DNA from: Pseudomonadota bacterium
GTDB taxonomy: Bacteria; Pseudomonadota; Gammaproteobacteria; Burkholderiales; Burkholderiaceae_F
Assembly: GCA_023443095.1 (NCBI GenBank)
Contig: JAEZVV010000078.1
Span: 14,189-78,188 of the forward strand
Length of the DNA: 64,000 bases
Direction of reading: 5' to 3'
The notes under the pieces were generated by a model. That model was not told the origin of the DNA, searched no databases, and worked only from the letters and a program-made list of their open reading frames with translations. This document shows, in pieces, positions 17,474 through 27,041 of the stretch. Both the position numbers and the translations under genes were made by a program. Position 1 is the stretch's first letter. Every line of letters begins with the position of its first letter.

Positions 17474-17983
17474 TCAGCGTTCTCGCGCCAGCAACTCGCG
17501 GGCGCGGCGCACGGCCTGGGAGGCCTGGACCAAGGTGCCGCTGCGGGCCATCTTGCCCTCGGCCTCGTCGAGCAGGGAGGCGATGTCGGCGGCAGAGTCG
17601 GCGCGGCGGATCTTGCGCGCCAGCAGCGAACCGGTGATCGGCGCGTATTCCTTGAGCGCTTCGAGCAGAAGCTTGCGGGCGCGCTCAAGCGGCCGCGGGC
17701 GTGAGCTCTGCGTCGCTGCAGCCGGCGCCGGGGCCGCGGTCGGCGGCGCGGCGAGTGCGCCCAGATCCAGTTGCAGCAAACCCAGCTGCTGCAATTGCTC
17801 GAAGTGAGAACGGTCGGCTCCGGCGGCCGCTGCCATCGCCAGCAGGCTGTCGAGTTCGCGTTTGCCGTCGGCGAGCAGCAAGATCGTGCGGTGGCGCTGG
17901 CTCAGTCCGTGGCTGCGCTTGGTCAGTTCGAGTTGGCCGGCGGCGCTGCGCGTGACCAGGGTCGGGGGGCCGTGCGATGTCAT
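17474..17983 (-). CDS. Hypothetical protein, 169 aa
   Basis: A soluble 169-residue protein. The N-terminal part carries a motif seen in proteobacterial hypothetical proteins (RTILLLADGKRELDSLLAMA). An Ala/Pro linker follows, then a helical C-terminal domain. It has no signal peptide, membrane segment or catalytic signature. The ATG at 17983 was chosen because sequence before it loses coding character. It is divergent from the Mpo1-like gene and convergent with the hydrolase. Confidence 0.65.
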   Translation of the reverse strand: MTSHGPPTLVTRSAAGQLELTKRSHGLSQRHRTILLLADGKRELDSLLAMAAAAGADRSHFEQLQQLGLLQLDLGALAAPPTAAPAPAAATQSSRPRPLERARKLLLEALKEYAPITGSLLARKIRRADSAADIASLLDEAEGKMARSGTLVQASQAVRRARELLARER

Positions 17984-18178
17984 GGCGCGATTGTGGGCGA
18001 GGCAAGTCCACGGCGGCAGCCGGGCGTGACCCGGACGCAACACTGGGGCGGGCGGTGCTGCCGCGGGGACTGCGCTGCCCGCCGCGGGCCGTGTAATGTG
18101 CGGCCACAGCGCGGCGCCGAGGCAGCCGGGGCGCGCGACGAGAAGCCGAATAGCCGGTCCACCGGCACGGGAGACGAG

Positions 18179-18706
18179 ATGCGCACTCTGACCGATCAGT
18201 TGGCCAATTACGCGGCCTACCACCGCGATCGCCGCAACATCGCCACCCATTTTGTCGGGGTGCCGATGATTCTTTTTGCGGTCACCGTGCTGCTGTCGCG
18301 CCCGAGCGTGGCGGTCGGTGCGCTGACGCTGACCCCGGCCTGGATCGTCGCCGGCTTCGCTGCTCTTTTTTACCTGCGCCTGTCGCTGGGCTGGGGCTTC
18401 GTGATGAGCGCCGTGCTGGCCGTGTCGGTCGGGGCGGCGGGTACGGTGGCGGCGCAGCCGACGGCAGTGTGGCTGGCGAGCGGCATCGGCCTGTTTCTGG
18501 TGGGTTGGGTGATCCAGTTTGTCGGCCACTGGTACGAGGGTCGCAAGCCGGCCTTTGTCGACGACATCGTCGGCCTGTTGGTCGGCCCGCTGTTCGTGGT
18601 TGCCGAGTTCGCCTTCCTGCTCGGCTTCGGCGAAGAGCTCAAGCGCGACATCGAGGCGCGGGTCGGTCCCACCCGCGGTGGCCGAACTCGGGCTTCGGCC
18701 GCCTGA
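18179..18706 (+). CDS. Mpo1-like (DUF962) membrane protein
   Basis: A 175-residue membrane protein with about four helices. It shows the Mpo1/YGL010w family motifs: an N-terminal YAAYHRDRRNIATHFVGVP stretch and a later FVGHWYEGRKPA. The conserved histidines bind iron in the yeast homologue, a dioxygenase that alpha-oxidises 2-hydroxy fatty acids. Bacterial function is less certain. The ATG at 18179 begins the conserved N-terminus. A bidirectional terminator follows. Confidence 0.85.
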   Translation: MRTLTDQLANYAAYHRDRRNIATHFVGVPMILFAVTVLLSRPSVAVGALTLTPAWIVAGFAALFYLRLSLGWGFVMSAVLAVSVGAAGTVAAQPTAVWLASGIGLFLVGWVIQFVGHWYEGRKPAFVDDIVGLLVGPLFVVAEFAFLLGFGEELKRDIEARVGPTRGGRTRASAA

Positions 18707-18746
18707 AGCCGGCGCGCGGTCCGCCCCCGACTCCGGCCCGCGAGCG

Positions 18747-18788
18747 ATAAAAAAACGGCGATCCGCCAGTGTGGATCGCCGTTTCTCT
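18747..18788. terminator. Bidirectional terminator
   Basis: A perfect 12-bp stem (AAACGGCGATCC with GGATCGCCGTTT) surrounds an 8-base loop, with an A run on the left and T-rich sequence on the right. It lies between two convergent genes and can serve both. Confidence 0.85.
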
Positions 18789-18805
18789 GGGTAGGGCGCG
18801 AGGGG

Positions 18806-19528
18806 TCAGATCACGCGGGCCAGGAAGGAGCGGGTGCGCTCCTCGCGCGGAGCGACCAGGACCTGCGAGGGCGGGCCCTGCTCGACGATCACACCTTCAT
18901 CCATGAACACCACGCGGTCGGCGACTTCGCGCGCGAAGCCGATCTCGTGGGTCACCACCATCATGGTCATGCCGGTGGCGGCGAGCGAGCGCATCACCTC
19001 GAGCACTTCGCCGACGAGTTCGGGGTCGAGCGCCGAGGTCGGCTCGTCGAACAGCATCGCCTTGGGCTGCATGGCGAGCGCGCGGGCGATCGCCACCCGC
19101 TGCTGCTGCCCGCCCGAGAGGCTGGCGGGGTAGGCCTCGGCCTTGTCGGCCAGACCCACGCTCATCAGCATCTCGCGCGCACGCAGCAGGGCGTCGGCAC
19201 TGTTGACGCCGCCCACCACCATCGGGCCGAGCTGGACGTTCTGCAGCGCGGTCTTGTGCGGCCACAGGTTGAAGCGCTGGAACACCATGCCGAGCTGGGC
19301 GCGCACCGTGTTGATGTCGGTGGCGCGGGCGGTGATGTCGGCGCCGTCGACCAGGATCTGGCCGCCGCTCGCCTCCTCGAGCGCGTTGACACAGCGCAGC
19401 AGGGTGCTCTTGCCCGAGCCCGAGGGGCCGATCACAACCACTTTTTCGCCGCGCGCGATGTCGAGGTCGATGCCGCGCAGGACATGGTTGGCGCCGAAGC
19501 GCTTGTGCAATCCACGGATCTTGATCAT
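18806..19528 (-). CDS. Polar amino acid ABC transporter ATP-binding protein
   Basis: A 240-residue ABC ATPase of the GlnQ/HisP type. It has Walker [10 protein letters not shown], signature LSGGQQQR and Walker B followed by [10 protein letters not shown], all intact. It powers uptake with the adjacent permease and binding protein. Its start overlaps the permease stop by four bases (ATGA). The amino acid transported cannot be told from sequence. Confidence 0.95.
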   Translation of the reverse strand: MIKIRGLHKRFGANHVLRGIDLDIARGEKVVVIGPSGSGKSTLLRCVNALEEASGGQILVDGADITARATDINTVRAQLGMVFQRFNLWPHKTALQNVQLGPMVVGGVNSADALLRAREMLMSVGLADKAEAYPASLSGGQQQRVAIARALAMQPKAMLFDEPTSALDPELVGEVLEVMRSLAATGMTMMVVTHEIGFAREVADRVVFMDEGVIVEQGPPSQVLVAPREERTRSFLARVI

Positions 19529-20277
19529 CGGTGTTCGTCTCCCTTGCCGAGCCGCTGTTCGAGTACACGCACGAGGTAGGCGAGCGCGAGCGTCATCACC
19601 CAGTACATGAGCGAGATCGTCAGGTACGGTTCCCAGTAGCGCGCCGAGGCGCCGGCCACGGTGCGCGCGGCGTAGGCAAGTTCGGCCAGGCCGATCGCCG
19701 ACACCAGCGACGAGTCCTTGAGGATGGAAATCGCGTTGTTGCCCAGCGGCGGCAGCATGCGGCGGAAGGCCTGCGGCAGGATGATGTGGCGCATCGCCTG
19801 CCAGTAGTTCATGCCGACCGAGCGCGCCGATTCCATCTGGCCCTTGTCGAGCGACTGGATGCCGGCACGGAACACTTCCGACAGGTAGGCGCCGGCATTG
19901 AGCGTGATCGCCGCGATGCCCGAGAGCATGGCGCCATAGTTCGAGCGCAGTTCGCGCGCCGTGTCACCCGAGATCAGCAGCCCGTCGACCGGATGGATCA
20001 GCAGCGGCATGACCGCGAACTGCATCAGCAGGATCTGCACGAACAGCGGCGTGCCGCGGAAGAAGCTCACGTAAACCGTCACCGGCCAGCGGACGCCGTA
20101 ATGCATGAACTGCTTGAGCGGAGCGTGGCGGGCGTCGGCCAGCCGCGCCATGCCGAGGGCCATGCCCAGCATCACGCCGAGCGTGACGCAGATGGCGGTG
20201 ATCTTGATCGTCATGACGGCCCCTTCCATGAAGAGGGGCCAATACTCGATCAGTACATCGGTTCGAAAGCCGCTCAC
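19525..20277 (-). CDS. Polar amino acid ABC transporter permease
   Basis: A 250-residue inner-membrane permease of the HisM/GlnP family, with about five helices and the EAA-like loop [21 protein letters not shown] that contacts the ATPase. The start is a GTG at 20277 with an AAGGAG site about seven bases upstream. Only one permease gene is present, so it probably works as a homodimer. It follows the binding-protein gene after an intergenic stem-loop. Confidence 0.93.
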   Translation of the reverse strand: MSGFRTDVLIEYWPLFMEGAVMTIKITAICVTLGVMLGMALGMARLADARHAPLKQFMHYGVRWPVTVYVSFFRGTPLFVQILLMQFAVMPLLIHPVDGLLISGDTARELRSNYGAMLSGIAAITLNAGAYLSEVFRAGIQSLDKGQMESARSVGMNYWQAMRHIILPQAFRRMLPPLGNNAISILKDSSLVSAIGLAELAYAARTVAGASARYWEPYLTISLMYWVMTLALAYLVRVLEQRLGKGDEHR

Positions 20278-20299
20278 GCAAGCTCCTTCAGGGAAAGCA

Positions 20300-20324
20300 A
20301 AGCGCCCCGGTGATCGGGGCGCTT
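20300..20324. terminator. Intercistronic stem-loop
   Basis: AAGCGCCCCG and CGGGGCGCTT form a perfect 10-bp stem around GTGAT, between the binding-protein and permease genes. The T tract on the minus strand is short (TTTGCTTT), so it may act as a partial terminator or mRNA stabiliser that raises binding-protein output over the membrane parts. Confidence 0.65.
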
Positions 20325-20340
20325 GTTGGATCAGGGGTTA

Positions 20341-21111
20341 TCAGGCGGCTGGCAGCTTGGGGGCGTCAGTGCCGAACCACTTGCGGTAGATCTCGTTGTA
20401 CTTGCCCGAGGCGATCACCTTCTTCAGGCCGGCGTTGATCTGGTCGAGCAGGGCCTTGTTGCCCTTCTTCACGCCGATGCCGAAGTACTGGTCCTTGAAG
20501 CGGGCGTCGCGCGCCATCTTGAACTGCTTGTCGGGGTTGTTCTTGGCGTAGAACGCGAGCACGCCGACGTCGCCGATGGCGGCGTCAACTCCGCCCTGGT
20601 TGAGTTCTTCGAGCACCAGCGGGGTGTTGTCGAAGCGGCGGATGGCGGTGCTGGTCTTGCCGAACTCCTCGCTGATCGCGGTGTCGCCGGCCGAGCCGTT
20701 GACCACGCCGACCTTGCGACCCTTGAGGTCGGCCAGGCTGTTGATGGCCACGTTCTTCTGCGTGAGGATGAGCTGGTGGGCGAGGAAGTAGGGCGCCGAA
20801 AAGTCGACCATTTCCTTGCGCTTGTCGGTGATCGTGATGCCCGACATGATGATGTCGCGATCACCCTTGTCCACCGCCGGGAAGATGCCTTCCCACGGGG
20901 TGTTGACGAACTTCACCTTGAAGCCGCCCGCCTCTGCGATGGCGCGCATCAGGTCGATGTCGAAGCCGACGATTTCCTTCTGCGGGGTCTCGTATTCGAA
21001 CGGGCGGTAGGTGGCGCCGGTGCCGACCACGTATTCGCGCGCTTGGGCCTGGGCCAGGCCGGTGCCGAGGGCGAGCATCGTGCACGATGCCCAGAGCAGC
21101 TTCTTGAACAT
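20341..21111 (-). CDS. Amino acid ABC transporter substrate-binding protein
   Basis: A 256-residue periplasmic binding protein of family 3 (HisJ/GlnH). It has a signal peptide (MFKKLLWAS to AQAQA) and motifs such as FDIDLMRAIAEA and the late DAAIGD. I chose the ATG at 21111 because an AAAGGA site sits just upstream; an in-frame start at 21126 is less well placed. It is the first gene of the three-gene transporter operon. Confidence 0.93.
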   Translation of the reverse strand: MFKKLLWASCTMLALGTGLAQAQAREYVVGTGATYRPFEYETPQKEIVGFDIDLMRAIAEAGGFKVKFVNTPWEGIFPAVDKGDRDIIMSGITITDKRKEMVDFSAPYFLAHQLILTQKNVAINSLADLKGRKVGVVNGSAGDTAISEEFGKTSTAIRRFDNTPLVLEELNQGGVDAAIGDVGVLAFYAKNNPDKQFKMARDARFKDQYFGIGVKKGNKALLDQINAGLKKVIASGKYNEIYRKWFGTDAPKLPAA

Positions 21112-21291
21112 GCAGATTCCTTTCAAGGGGAACTTGAGCCCGGCGCAGAATCGGCCGCACGGGACGATGAAGTCGGCGCGGACGCGCAGTGCAGCCGACG
21201 GAAGCGTGGATTCTATGAGCGCGCGAGCCCTGGTGGTCGGGTCTGCGGCAAATCGTTGGGCTAGGGTTTGCGCGGACGGTCGCCTTGTGGT

Positions 21292-22125
21292 TCAGGCGAC
21301 GGCAAGCGGCGGCTTGCTTGCGGGCGGCGGAAAATGGCGGTCGAGCTCGAGCCGGTCGGCCGCCGACAAAACGAGCCGGGCCGCGCCGAGGTTTTCGTTG
21401 AGGTGGCCGGGCTGGCCCGCTTTCGGGATCACGATCAGGTCGGGTTGCGCCAGCAGCCAGGCCAGGGCGATCTGCGCCGGGCTGGCCCGGTAACGCCGGC
21501 CGATCGCCACCAGCGCCGGGTGGCGGGCCAGCCGTCCTTCGTCGAGCGGGCAATACGCCATCGTCGGCAAGTGGTGGCGGCGCTGCCAGGGCAGCAGGTC
21601 GAACTCGATGCCGCGGCTTCCCAGCGAGTACCAGACCTGGTTGGTCGTGCAGCGGTCGCCGTCGGGAATGGCCCACAGCGCCTTCAGGTCGGCCGTGTCG
21701 AAGTTGCTTACGCCCCAGCGCCGGATCTTGCCTGCCGCGACCAGGCGCTCCATTGCCTCGAGCACCTCGGGCAGCGACACCTCGCCGCGCCAGTGCAGCA
21801 GATAGAGGTCGAGGTAGTCGGTACGCAGGTTCTGCAGGCTGCGCTCGCATGCCGCGCGGGCGGCCTTGACCCAGGAGTTCTGCGGCAGCACCTTGCTCAC
21901 CAGGAAGACCTCGCTGCGGCGGCCGGCGATGGCTTCGCCCACGATCTTCTCGGCCTCGCCATCGGCGTACATCTCGGCCGTGTCGACCAGCCGGTAGCCG
22001 AGGTCGAGCCCGGTGCGCAGGGCCGCCACCTCGTCCTGGCGGCGGGTCGGGTCCTCGCCCAGGCGCCAGGTGCCCATGCCCAGGGCCGGGGCGGTGGAAC
22101 CATCGGGCAGGCGGACGGACTTCAT
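21292..22125 (-). CDS. Aldo/keto reductase
   Basis: A 277-residue NADPH-dependent aldo/keto reductase barrel. The catalytic tetrad is present: Asp and Tyr in VDTAEMY, Lys in LVSKVLPQ and His in LLHWRG. The late VIPKAGQPGHLNEN segment is the usual cofactor-binding region. I took the ATG at 22125 because the family N-terminus begins here; an upstream start at 22179 adds unrelated residues. The substrate is unknown. It is divergent from the acylase gene. Confidence 0.9.
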   Translation of the reverse strand: MKSVRLPDGSTAPALGMGTWRLGEDPTRRQDEVAALRTGLDLGYRLVDTAEMYADGEAEKIVGEAIAGRRSEVFLVSKVLPQNSWVKAARAACERSLQNLRTDYLDLYLLHWRGEVSLPEVLEAMERLVAAGKIRRWGVSNFDTADLKALWAIPDGDRCTTNQVWYSLGSRGIEFDLLPWQRRHHLPTMAYCPLDEGRLARHPALVAIGRRYRASPAQIALAWLLAQPDLIVIPKAGQPGHLNENLGAARLVLSAADRLELDRHFPPPASKPPLAVA

Positions 22126-22263
22126 GGCGGTGTGGCGTGGAGGATGCGTCGGGGCGGGAGCTCCTATGCTAGCTTTCACCTAGAAGGCGTGTTGCTCCGG
22201 CGGCCGGATCGGCGGCTGCAACACGACCTCATAACAACAAAACACCCGCTCGAGGAGACACCC

Positions 22264-24696
22264 ATGAGCCAGCCCAACGCTGTGCGGCGTTTCGCCGCGC
22301 TTGGCGCCGTTTCGTTTGCCTCTGTCCTGCTGGTCGCCTGCGGCGGCGGCTCGGAGGACTCGACTTTCCCCAGCTCGGCGACATACAAGGCCAGCATCCA
22401 GCGCACGACCTGGGGCATCCCGCACATCACCGCGCCCGACGAAGCCGGTCTGGGTTATGGCGTCGGCTACAGCTTTGCGCAGGACAACTTCTGCGTGCTG
22501 GCCGACGAGATGCTCACCGTCAACGGCGAGCGCTCGAAGTGGCTGGGTCCGGATGCGGCCAACATCTACGGCCGCAACAACCTGCGCTCGGACTTCTACT
22601 TCAAGCTGATCAACGACGAGACCCAGGCCCGGGCTTTCCTCGCCAAGCAGAGCGCCGAGAGCGCGGCGCTGATCCGGGGCTACGTGGCGGGCGTGAACCG
22701 CTACCTCAGGGAAACCGGCGTCGCCAACCTGCCGGGCGACTGCAAGGGCCAGCCCTGGGTGCGGGCGATCACGGAACTCGACATGGCGCGTCTGGTGCGC
22801 CGCCTCTCGGTCGAAGCGAGCGGTCTCCAGTTCGTCGATTCGATTTACGCCGCCCAGCCGCCCGCCGCCACGGTGGGGGCCGTGCGCCCGTTCCAGCAGG
22901 ACTTGAAGCGCCAGGCGCGCACCCTGATGGCGGCCGCCGACGGACCCTTCAGCAAACGGCACTGGGACGAACTGCACGAACAGACCGGCAGCAACGCGGT
23001 GGCGCTGGGTGCCGAGGCCACGGCCAACGGCGTCGGCCATCTGCTCGGCAATCCGCATTTCCCGTGGTTCGGCGTGTTGCGCTTCTACCAGCTGCACGTG
23101 ACCATCCCCGGCAAGATGGACGTCATGGGCGGCGCGCTTACCGGCTTCCCCGGGGTGAACATCGGCTTCAACCAGTCCTTCGCCTGGAGCCACACGGTCA
23201 ACACCTCGTCGCATTTCACCCTGTTCGCGCTGCAGCTCGACCCGGCCGATCCGACCCGCTATCTCTACGACGGCGTGTCGCGGCCGATGGACAAGAAGAC
23301 GATTTCGGTCGAGGTCAAAGGGGCGAGCGGCCTCAGCACCCAGACCCGCACCGTGTATTCCTCGCACCACGGCCCGATCGTGGTGCGAGCCGGCCAGCTC
23401 GACTGGACCCGCGCGTCGGCCTTCGCGCTCAAGGATGCCAACCTCGACAACTGGCGCCTGATCGAGCAATGGCACCGAATGAACCGCGCCAGCAGCCTGG
23501 CCGAACTCAAGGGCACGCTCGAGTCGGTGGTCGGAATTCCCTGGGTCAACACGGTGGCGGTCGACCGCGGCGGCAACGCGCTTTACGCCAACATCAGCGT
23601 GGTGCCCAACGTCTCCAGCGCGAAGGAAGCGGCCTGCATCCCGGCGCAGTTGAAGCCCTTCATCGCCGCCGCCGGCCTCTACATCCTGGGCGGCAATACC
23701 GCCGCCTGTGAATGGGACGTCGACTCGACGGCGCCGCAGCCCGGCATCTTCGCCGGCAAGAGCCTGCCCGCGATCGAGCGCCGCGACTACGTTCAGAACT
23801 CGAACGACAGCGCCTGGCTGTCGAACCCGGCGGCACCGATCACGACGTATCCGAGCATCGTCAGCCGCAGCTATATCGAGCAGAACGGTCGCACCCGTAT
23901 CGGCCTGACCCAGATCGGCGCACGTCTGGCCGGCACCGACGGCTTGGCCGGCAACAAGTTCGACCTCACCAATCTGCAGACCATCGCCCTCAACAACCGC
24001 GTGTATTACGCCGACATCGCGCTCGACGGTCTGATGGGCCTGGCCTGTTCGGGAGCGCCGACGCAGACGGTGGGCACCCAGGTGGTCGATCTGGCCCAGC
24101 CCTGCGCGACTCTCGCCGCGTGGGACAAGCGCACCGAACTCAACAGCGTCGGCTTCCCCTTGTTCGCCGCCTGGTGGGACAAGCTCGGCGCCACCCGCAG
24201 CGGCATGTGGGCGGTGCCTTTTAACGCGGCCGACCCGGTCAACACCCCGCGCGGAATCCGCACCGGCGACGCTGCGCTCACCGGCGCGGTGCGCACCGCG
24301 CTTGCCAACGCGGTGTTGCAGCTTGCGACCGACAAGATCGACTACACCAAGCCCTGGGGCAATCTGCAGGTGGCGATCAAGGCGAGCCCGATCTCGGTCC
24401 ACGGCGGCGACGGCAGCTACGGCATCTACAACGCGATCCGCAGTTCGATCGTTCCGCAGGCGCCGGGGGTGCGCATCGTCAACTACGGCACCAGCTATAT
24501 CCAGTCGGTCACCTGGGACGGCAGCACGCCGCGGGCCGAAGCCTTCCTGACGTATTCGAACTCGACCAACCCGAGCTCTCCCAACTACGGCAACCAGACC
24601 CTCGCTTTCATGGCCAAGGAGTGGATCCGCCTGCCTTTCACGCCGGACCAGATCAGCCGGGATCCCATGCTGACGTCGAGCACGATCTACGAATGA
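22264..24696 (+). CDS. Lipoprotein penicillin-acylase-family amidase
   Basis: An 810-residue Ntn-hydrolase of the penicillin amidase family. Maturation should occur at G242-S243 in TGSNAVALG, leaving S243 as the N-terminal nucleophile of the large chain. A lipobox (LLVAC, lipidated C26) predicts membrane anchoring, unusual for these enzymes, which are mostly soluble in the periplasm. The closest types by eye are the PvdQ/aculeacin A acylases, which cleave long-chain N-acyl amides including acyl-homoserine lactones; the true substrate is open. The ATG at 22264 follows a GAGGAGA site. Confidence 0.88.
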   Translation: MSQPNAVRRFAALGAVSFASVLLVACGGGSEDSTFPSSATYKASIQRTTWGIPHITAPDEAGLGYGVGYSFAQDNFCVLADEMLTVNGERSKWLGPDAANIYGRNNLRSDFYFKLINDETQARAFLAKQSAESAALIRGYVAGVNRYLRETGVANLPGDCKGQPWVRAITELDMARLVRRLSVEASGLQFVDSIYAAQPPAATVGAVRPFQQDLKRQARTLMAAADGPFSKRHWDELHEQTGSNAVALGAEATANGVGHLLGNPHFPWFGVLRFYQLHVTIPGKMDVMGGALTGFPGVNIGFNQSFAWSHTVNTSSHFTLFALQLDPADPTRYLYDGVSRPMDKKTISVEVKGASGLSTQTRTVYSSHHGPIVVRAGQLDWTRASAFALKDANLDNWRLIEQWHRMNRASSLAELKGTLESVVGIPWVNTVAVDRGGNALYANISVVPNVSSAKEAACIPAQLKPFIAAAGLYILGGNTAACEWDVDSTAPQPGIFAGKSLPAIERRDYVQNSNDSAWLSNPAAPITTYPSIVSRSYIEQNGRTRIGLTQIGARLAGTDGLAGNKFDLTNLQTIALNNRVYYADIALDGLMGLACSGAPTQTVGTQVVDLAQPCATLAAWDKRTELNSVGFPLFAAWWDKLGATRSGMWAVPFNAADPVNTPRGIRTGDAALTGAVRTALANAVLQLATDKIDYTKPWGNLQVAIKASPISVHGGDGSYGIYNAIRSSIVPQAPGVRIVNYGTSYIQSVTWDGSTPRAEAFLTYSNSTNPSSPNYGNQTLAFMAKEWIRLPFTPDQISRDPMLTSSTIYE

Positions 24697-24708
24697 GTGG
24701 TGCCAAAC

Positions 24709-24738
24709 AACAAGGCCGCCCGTGAGGGCGGCCTTGTT
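24709..24738. terminator. Bidirectional terminator
   Basis: AACAAGGCCGCCC and GGGCGGCCTTGTT form a perfect 13-bp stem with a GTGA loop, between the acylase and the convergent DASS transporter gene. The right side ends in GTTTC. Confidence 0.85.
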
Positions 24739-24773
24739 TCAGATCGAGCAGGCGCCGGCCGGGCGGCAGCGCA

Positions 24774-26225
24774 TCAGGGCATCACGACGGCGAGCCATGG
24801 CACGGCGATGACGAGCAGGGCGAAGAGAAAGATCGCGCCGAAGATGGCGCCCAGCTTCCAGAACTGCTTGGCCGGGATGTAGCCGCTGCCGAGGTACACC
24901 GGGCTGGGTCCGGCGGCGTAGGGCGAGATGATTCCCATGATGCCGAGGGTGAACATCAGGAGCATCGCCAGGTGCGTCATGTTCATACCGGGGATGGTGG
25001 CGCCGACCGCGAGCATGACGGTGAGCAGGGCCGTGACGTGGGCGGTCAGGCTGGCGAACATGTAGTGCAGGACAAAGAACACCACCACCAGCACGATCAT
25101 CGCCGTCAGCGGAGCCACGCCGACCATCTGCGCGCCGATCAGCGCCGCCAGCCACTTGATGAAGCCGACCTTGGCCAGGCCGCCGGCCAGGGCGACCAGG
25201 GTGGCGAACCACGCCAGCGTGTTCCACGCCGCCTTGTTCGAGATCACGTCGTCCCAGCTGAGCACACCCAGCATCAGCATCACGGCGATGACCGCGATCG
25301 CCACCGTGGTGGCGTCGATCCAGGCGCCGCCGAAAATCCACAGCAGCAGGGCCAGCACGACACAGACGCCGAGCAGCAGTTCCTGGCGCGTGAGGCGGCC
25401 CATCTTCTTGAGTTCGGCCGCCGCCCAGGTCGGCACCTCGTCGCCCGAGGTGATGCTGGGCCGGATGATCCAGTAGCCCAACAGAGGCACCAGGACCAGC
25501 AGCAGGATTCCTACCGGAGCGATGGCAAGGAACCAGTCGGTCCAGGACACCGAGATCGGCAGCGTCTTCTGCACCAGTTCGAGCGCCAGCAGGTTGGGCG
25601 CCAGCGCGGTCAGAAAAAGCGTGCTGGTCACGCAGGTGGTAGCCAGCGCGGTCCACATCAGATAGGTGCCGATGTAGGCCGCCGACGGGTCGTTGGGCAG
25701 GGATCGGTAGAGCGGGGGCAGGTTCTTGATGACGGGGTAGACCGTGCCGCCCGAGCGCGCCGTGACCGACGGCGTGAAAGGCGCGAGGACCAGGTCCGAC
25801 AGGGCCACCGCATAACCCAGGGTGAGGGTCTTGCGGCCCATGAGCTTGACCAGTCCGAGCGCGATGCGGCGGCCCAGGCCGGTCTTTTCATAACCGAGCG
25901 CGAACATGAAGGCGGCGAAGATCAGCCACACCGTGCCGTTGGAGAACCCCGACAGCGCCCACTTGAGCGCGGCTCCCGGCCACTTGGGACCGAGAGCGGC
26001 GAGTTCGGTCGGCGAAAACAGAACGGCATTGGCCAGCACCGCCACCGCCGCTACGCCGATGAAGCCGATCGCCCCGCCCGGCAGGGGCTCGAGCACCAGG
26101 CCGGCAATCACACCGGCGAAGATCGCGAAGTACCACCAAGCGTGTTGCGGCAAACCGTCGGGCGGCGGAATCAGCCCGAGCACGAGCGCTACCGCGAGCG
26201 GCAGCAGAGCTTTCCAGAGTTTCAT
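24774..26225 (-). CDS. DASS (SLC13/CitT) family anion symporter
   Basis: A 483-residue transporter with about 12 membrane helices. It matches the DASS family, which moves di- and tricarboxylates, 2-oxoglutarate or sulfate. The CitT-type motif normally reading PSNTARSGGTVYP appears as PSVTARSGGTVYP, so the Asn of the substrate/sodium site is replaced by Val. The ATG at 26225 starts the first helix. It reads the same way as the upstream cupin gene, about 130 bases away, and may share its regulation. Confidence 0.9.
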   Translation of the reverse strand: MKLWKALLPLAVALVLGLIPPPDGLPQHAWWYFAIFAGVIAGLVLEPLPGGAIGFIGVAAVAVLANAVLFSPTELAALGPKWPGAALKWALSGFSNGTVWLIFAAFMFALGYEKTGLGRRIALGLVKLMGRKTLTLGYAVALSDLVLAPFTPSVTARSGGTVYPVIKNLPPLYRSLPNDPSAAYIGTYLMWTALATTCVTSTLFLTALAPNLLALELVQKTLPISVSWTDWFLAIAPVGILLLVLVPLLGYWIIRPSITSGDEVPTWAAAELKKMGRLTRQELLLGVCVVLALLLWIFGGAWIDATTVAIAVIAVMLMLGVLSWDDVISNKAAWNTLAWFATLVALAGGLAKVGFIKWLAALIGAQMVGVAPLTAMIVLVVVFFVLHYMFASLTAHVTALLTVMLAVGATIPGMNMTHLAMLLMFTLGIMGIISPYAAGPSPVYLGSGYIPAKQFWKLGAIFGAIFLFALLVIAVPWLAVVMP

Positions 26226-26354
26226 GGGAACGGGGGAAGAGGTGAAGGCCCTGGCTCGGCCAGCGTCGAACCAGGGCTGTTGTCTGTCTGGCCGCTCAGC
26301 GGATGAGCGGCCAGATCGGTCAAGCGGCAGGCCTTGGGTTGGCTGCCGGAGTCC

Positions 26355-27041
26355 CTACTTGGCAGCGGGGCGGACGGGCGGAACCGGGATCGCGTTGGGC
26401 ACCAACGAAGCGCGCGAGGTGAAGCGGTCGGGGTTGATCCAGCCGGCGCTGTAGTTCATCACGTCGACCTTGTCGCTAGGCTCGCGCCACCAGCAGTACA
26501 GGGCCTTCAGAGGCTTGGTCTTCGAGAGGTTGGTCCAGCCGTGCGCCGAGTAGGGGCGGTGGTAGATCATGTCGCCGGGCTTGACCTTTTTCTTCTCGTC
26601 GTCGACGTGCCATTCGGCGCTGCCGTCGAGGATGAAATAGAACTCGCTCGCCGGGTGGTTGTGGGCCGGGTAGGTTTCGCCCTTGGCGAGTTCGAGCGTG
26701 CCGCAATACGCACCTTCGGCGCTGAGTCCCTTGTGGGTCTTGTAGGCAGCGGGAGCGATCAGCTCGGTGTACCAGTAGATCGAGTCCTTGTCGGCCAGGC
26801 CGTTGGCGCCGTTGCCGCGGAACCAGGGCGGATACTTCTTGTTCGACTTGCGCGGTGCTTCGTCCTCGTGGATGAAGGCGGTCGTGCCTTCGACGCGGCC
26901 CGGAACCGGATATTCGGCGCCAGGGTAGGCGGCTTTGGTCTTGGCATCGGGAGTGGCGCTGGGGTCCTTGGCGCTGGCGCTGGCGCCAAGGCCGAGGAAG
27001 GTGGCTGAAACGGCAAGGGCCAGAACGGTCTTCAACTTCAC
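26355..27041 (-). CDS. Secreted cupin protein, DMSP-lyase-like
   Basis: A 228-residue exported protein with a signal peptide and one cupin domain. The metal-site pattern YPAHNHPASEFYF gives H-x-H-x4-E-x-Y, followed later by HRPYSAHGW. This spacing resembles the DddL/DddQ/DddW type of DMSP lyases and other single-cupin enzymes. Activity is unproven. I chose the GTG at 27041 because AAGGAG lies just before it and the signal peptide follows directly; the in-frame ATG at 27071 would lengthen the N-terminus. Confidence 0.72.
   Translation of the reverse strand: MKLKTVLALAVSATFLGLGASASAKDPSATPDAKTKAAYPGAEYPVPGRVEGTTAFIHEDEAPRKSNKKYPPWFRGNGANGLADKDSIYWYTELIAPAAYKTHKGLSAEGAYCGTLELAKGETYPAHNHPASEFYFILDGSAEWHVDDEKKKVKPGDMIYHRPYSAHGWTNLSKTKPLKALYCWWREPSDKVDVMNYSAGWINPDRFTSRASLVPNAIPVPPVRPAAK

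Noticed and set aside
22180..24402. 740-codon open frame antisense to the acylase gene
   Set aside because: It is a shadow caused by high GC content in the third codon position. It has no family signature, and the sense strand carries an intact amidase.
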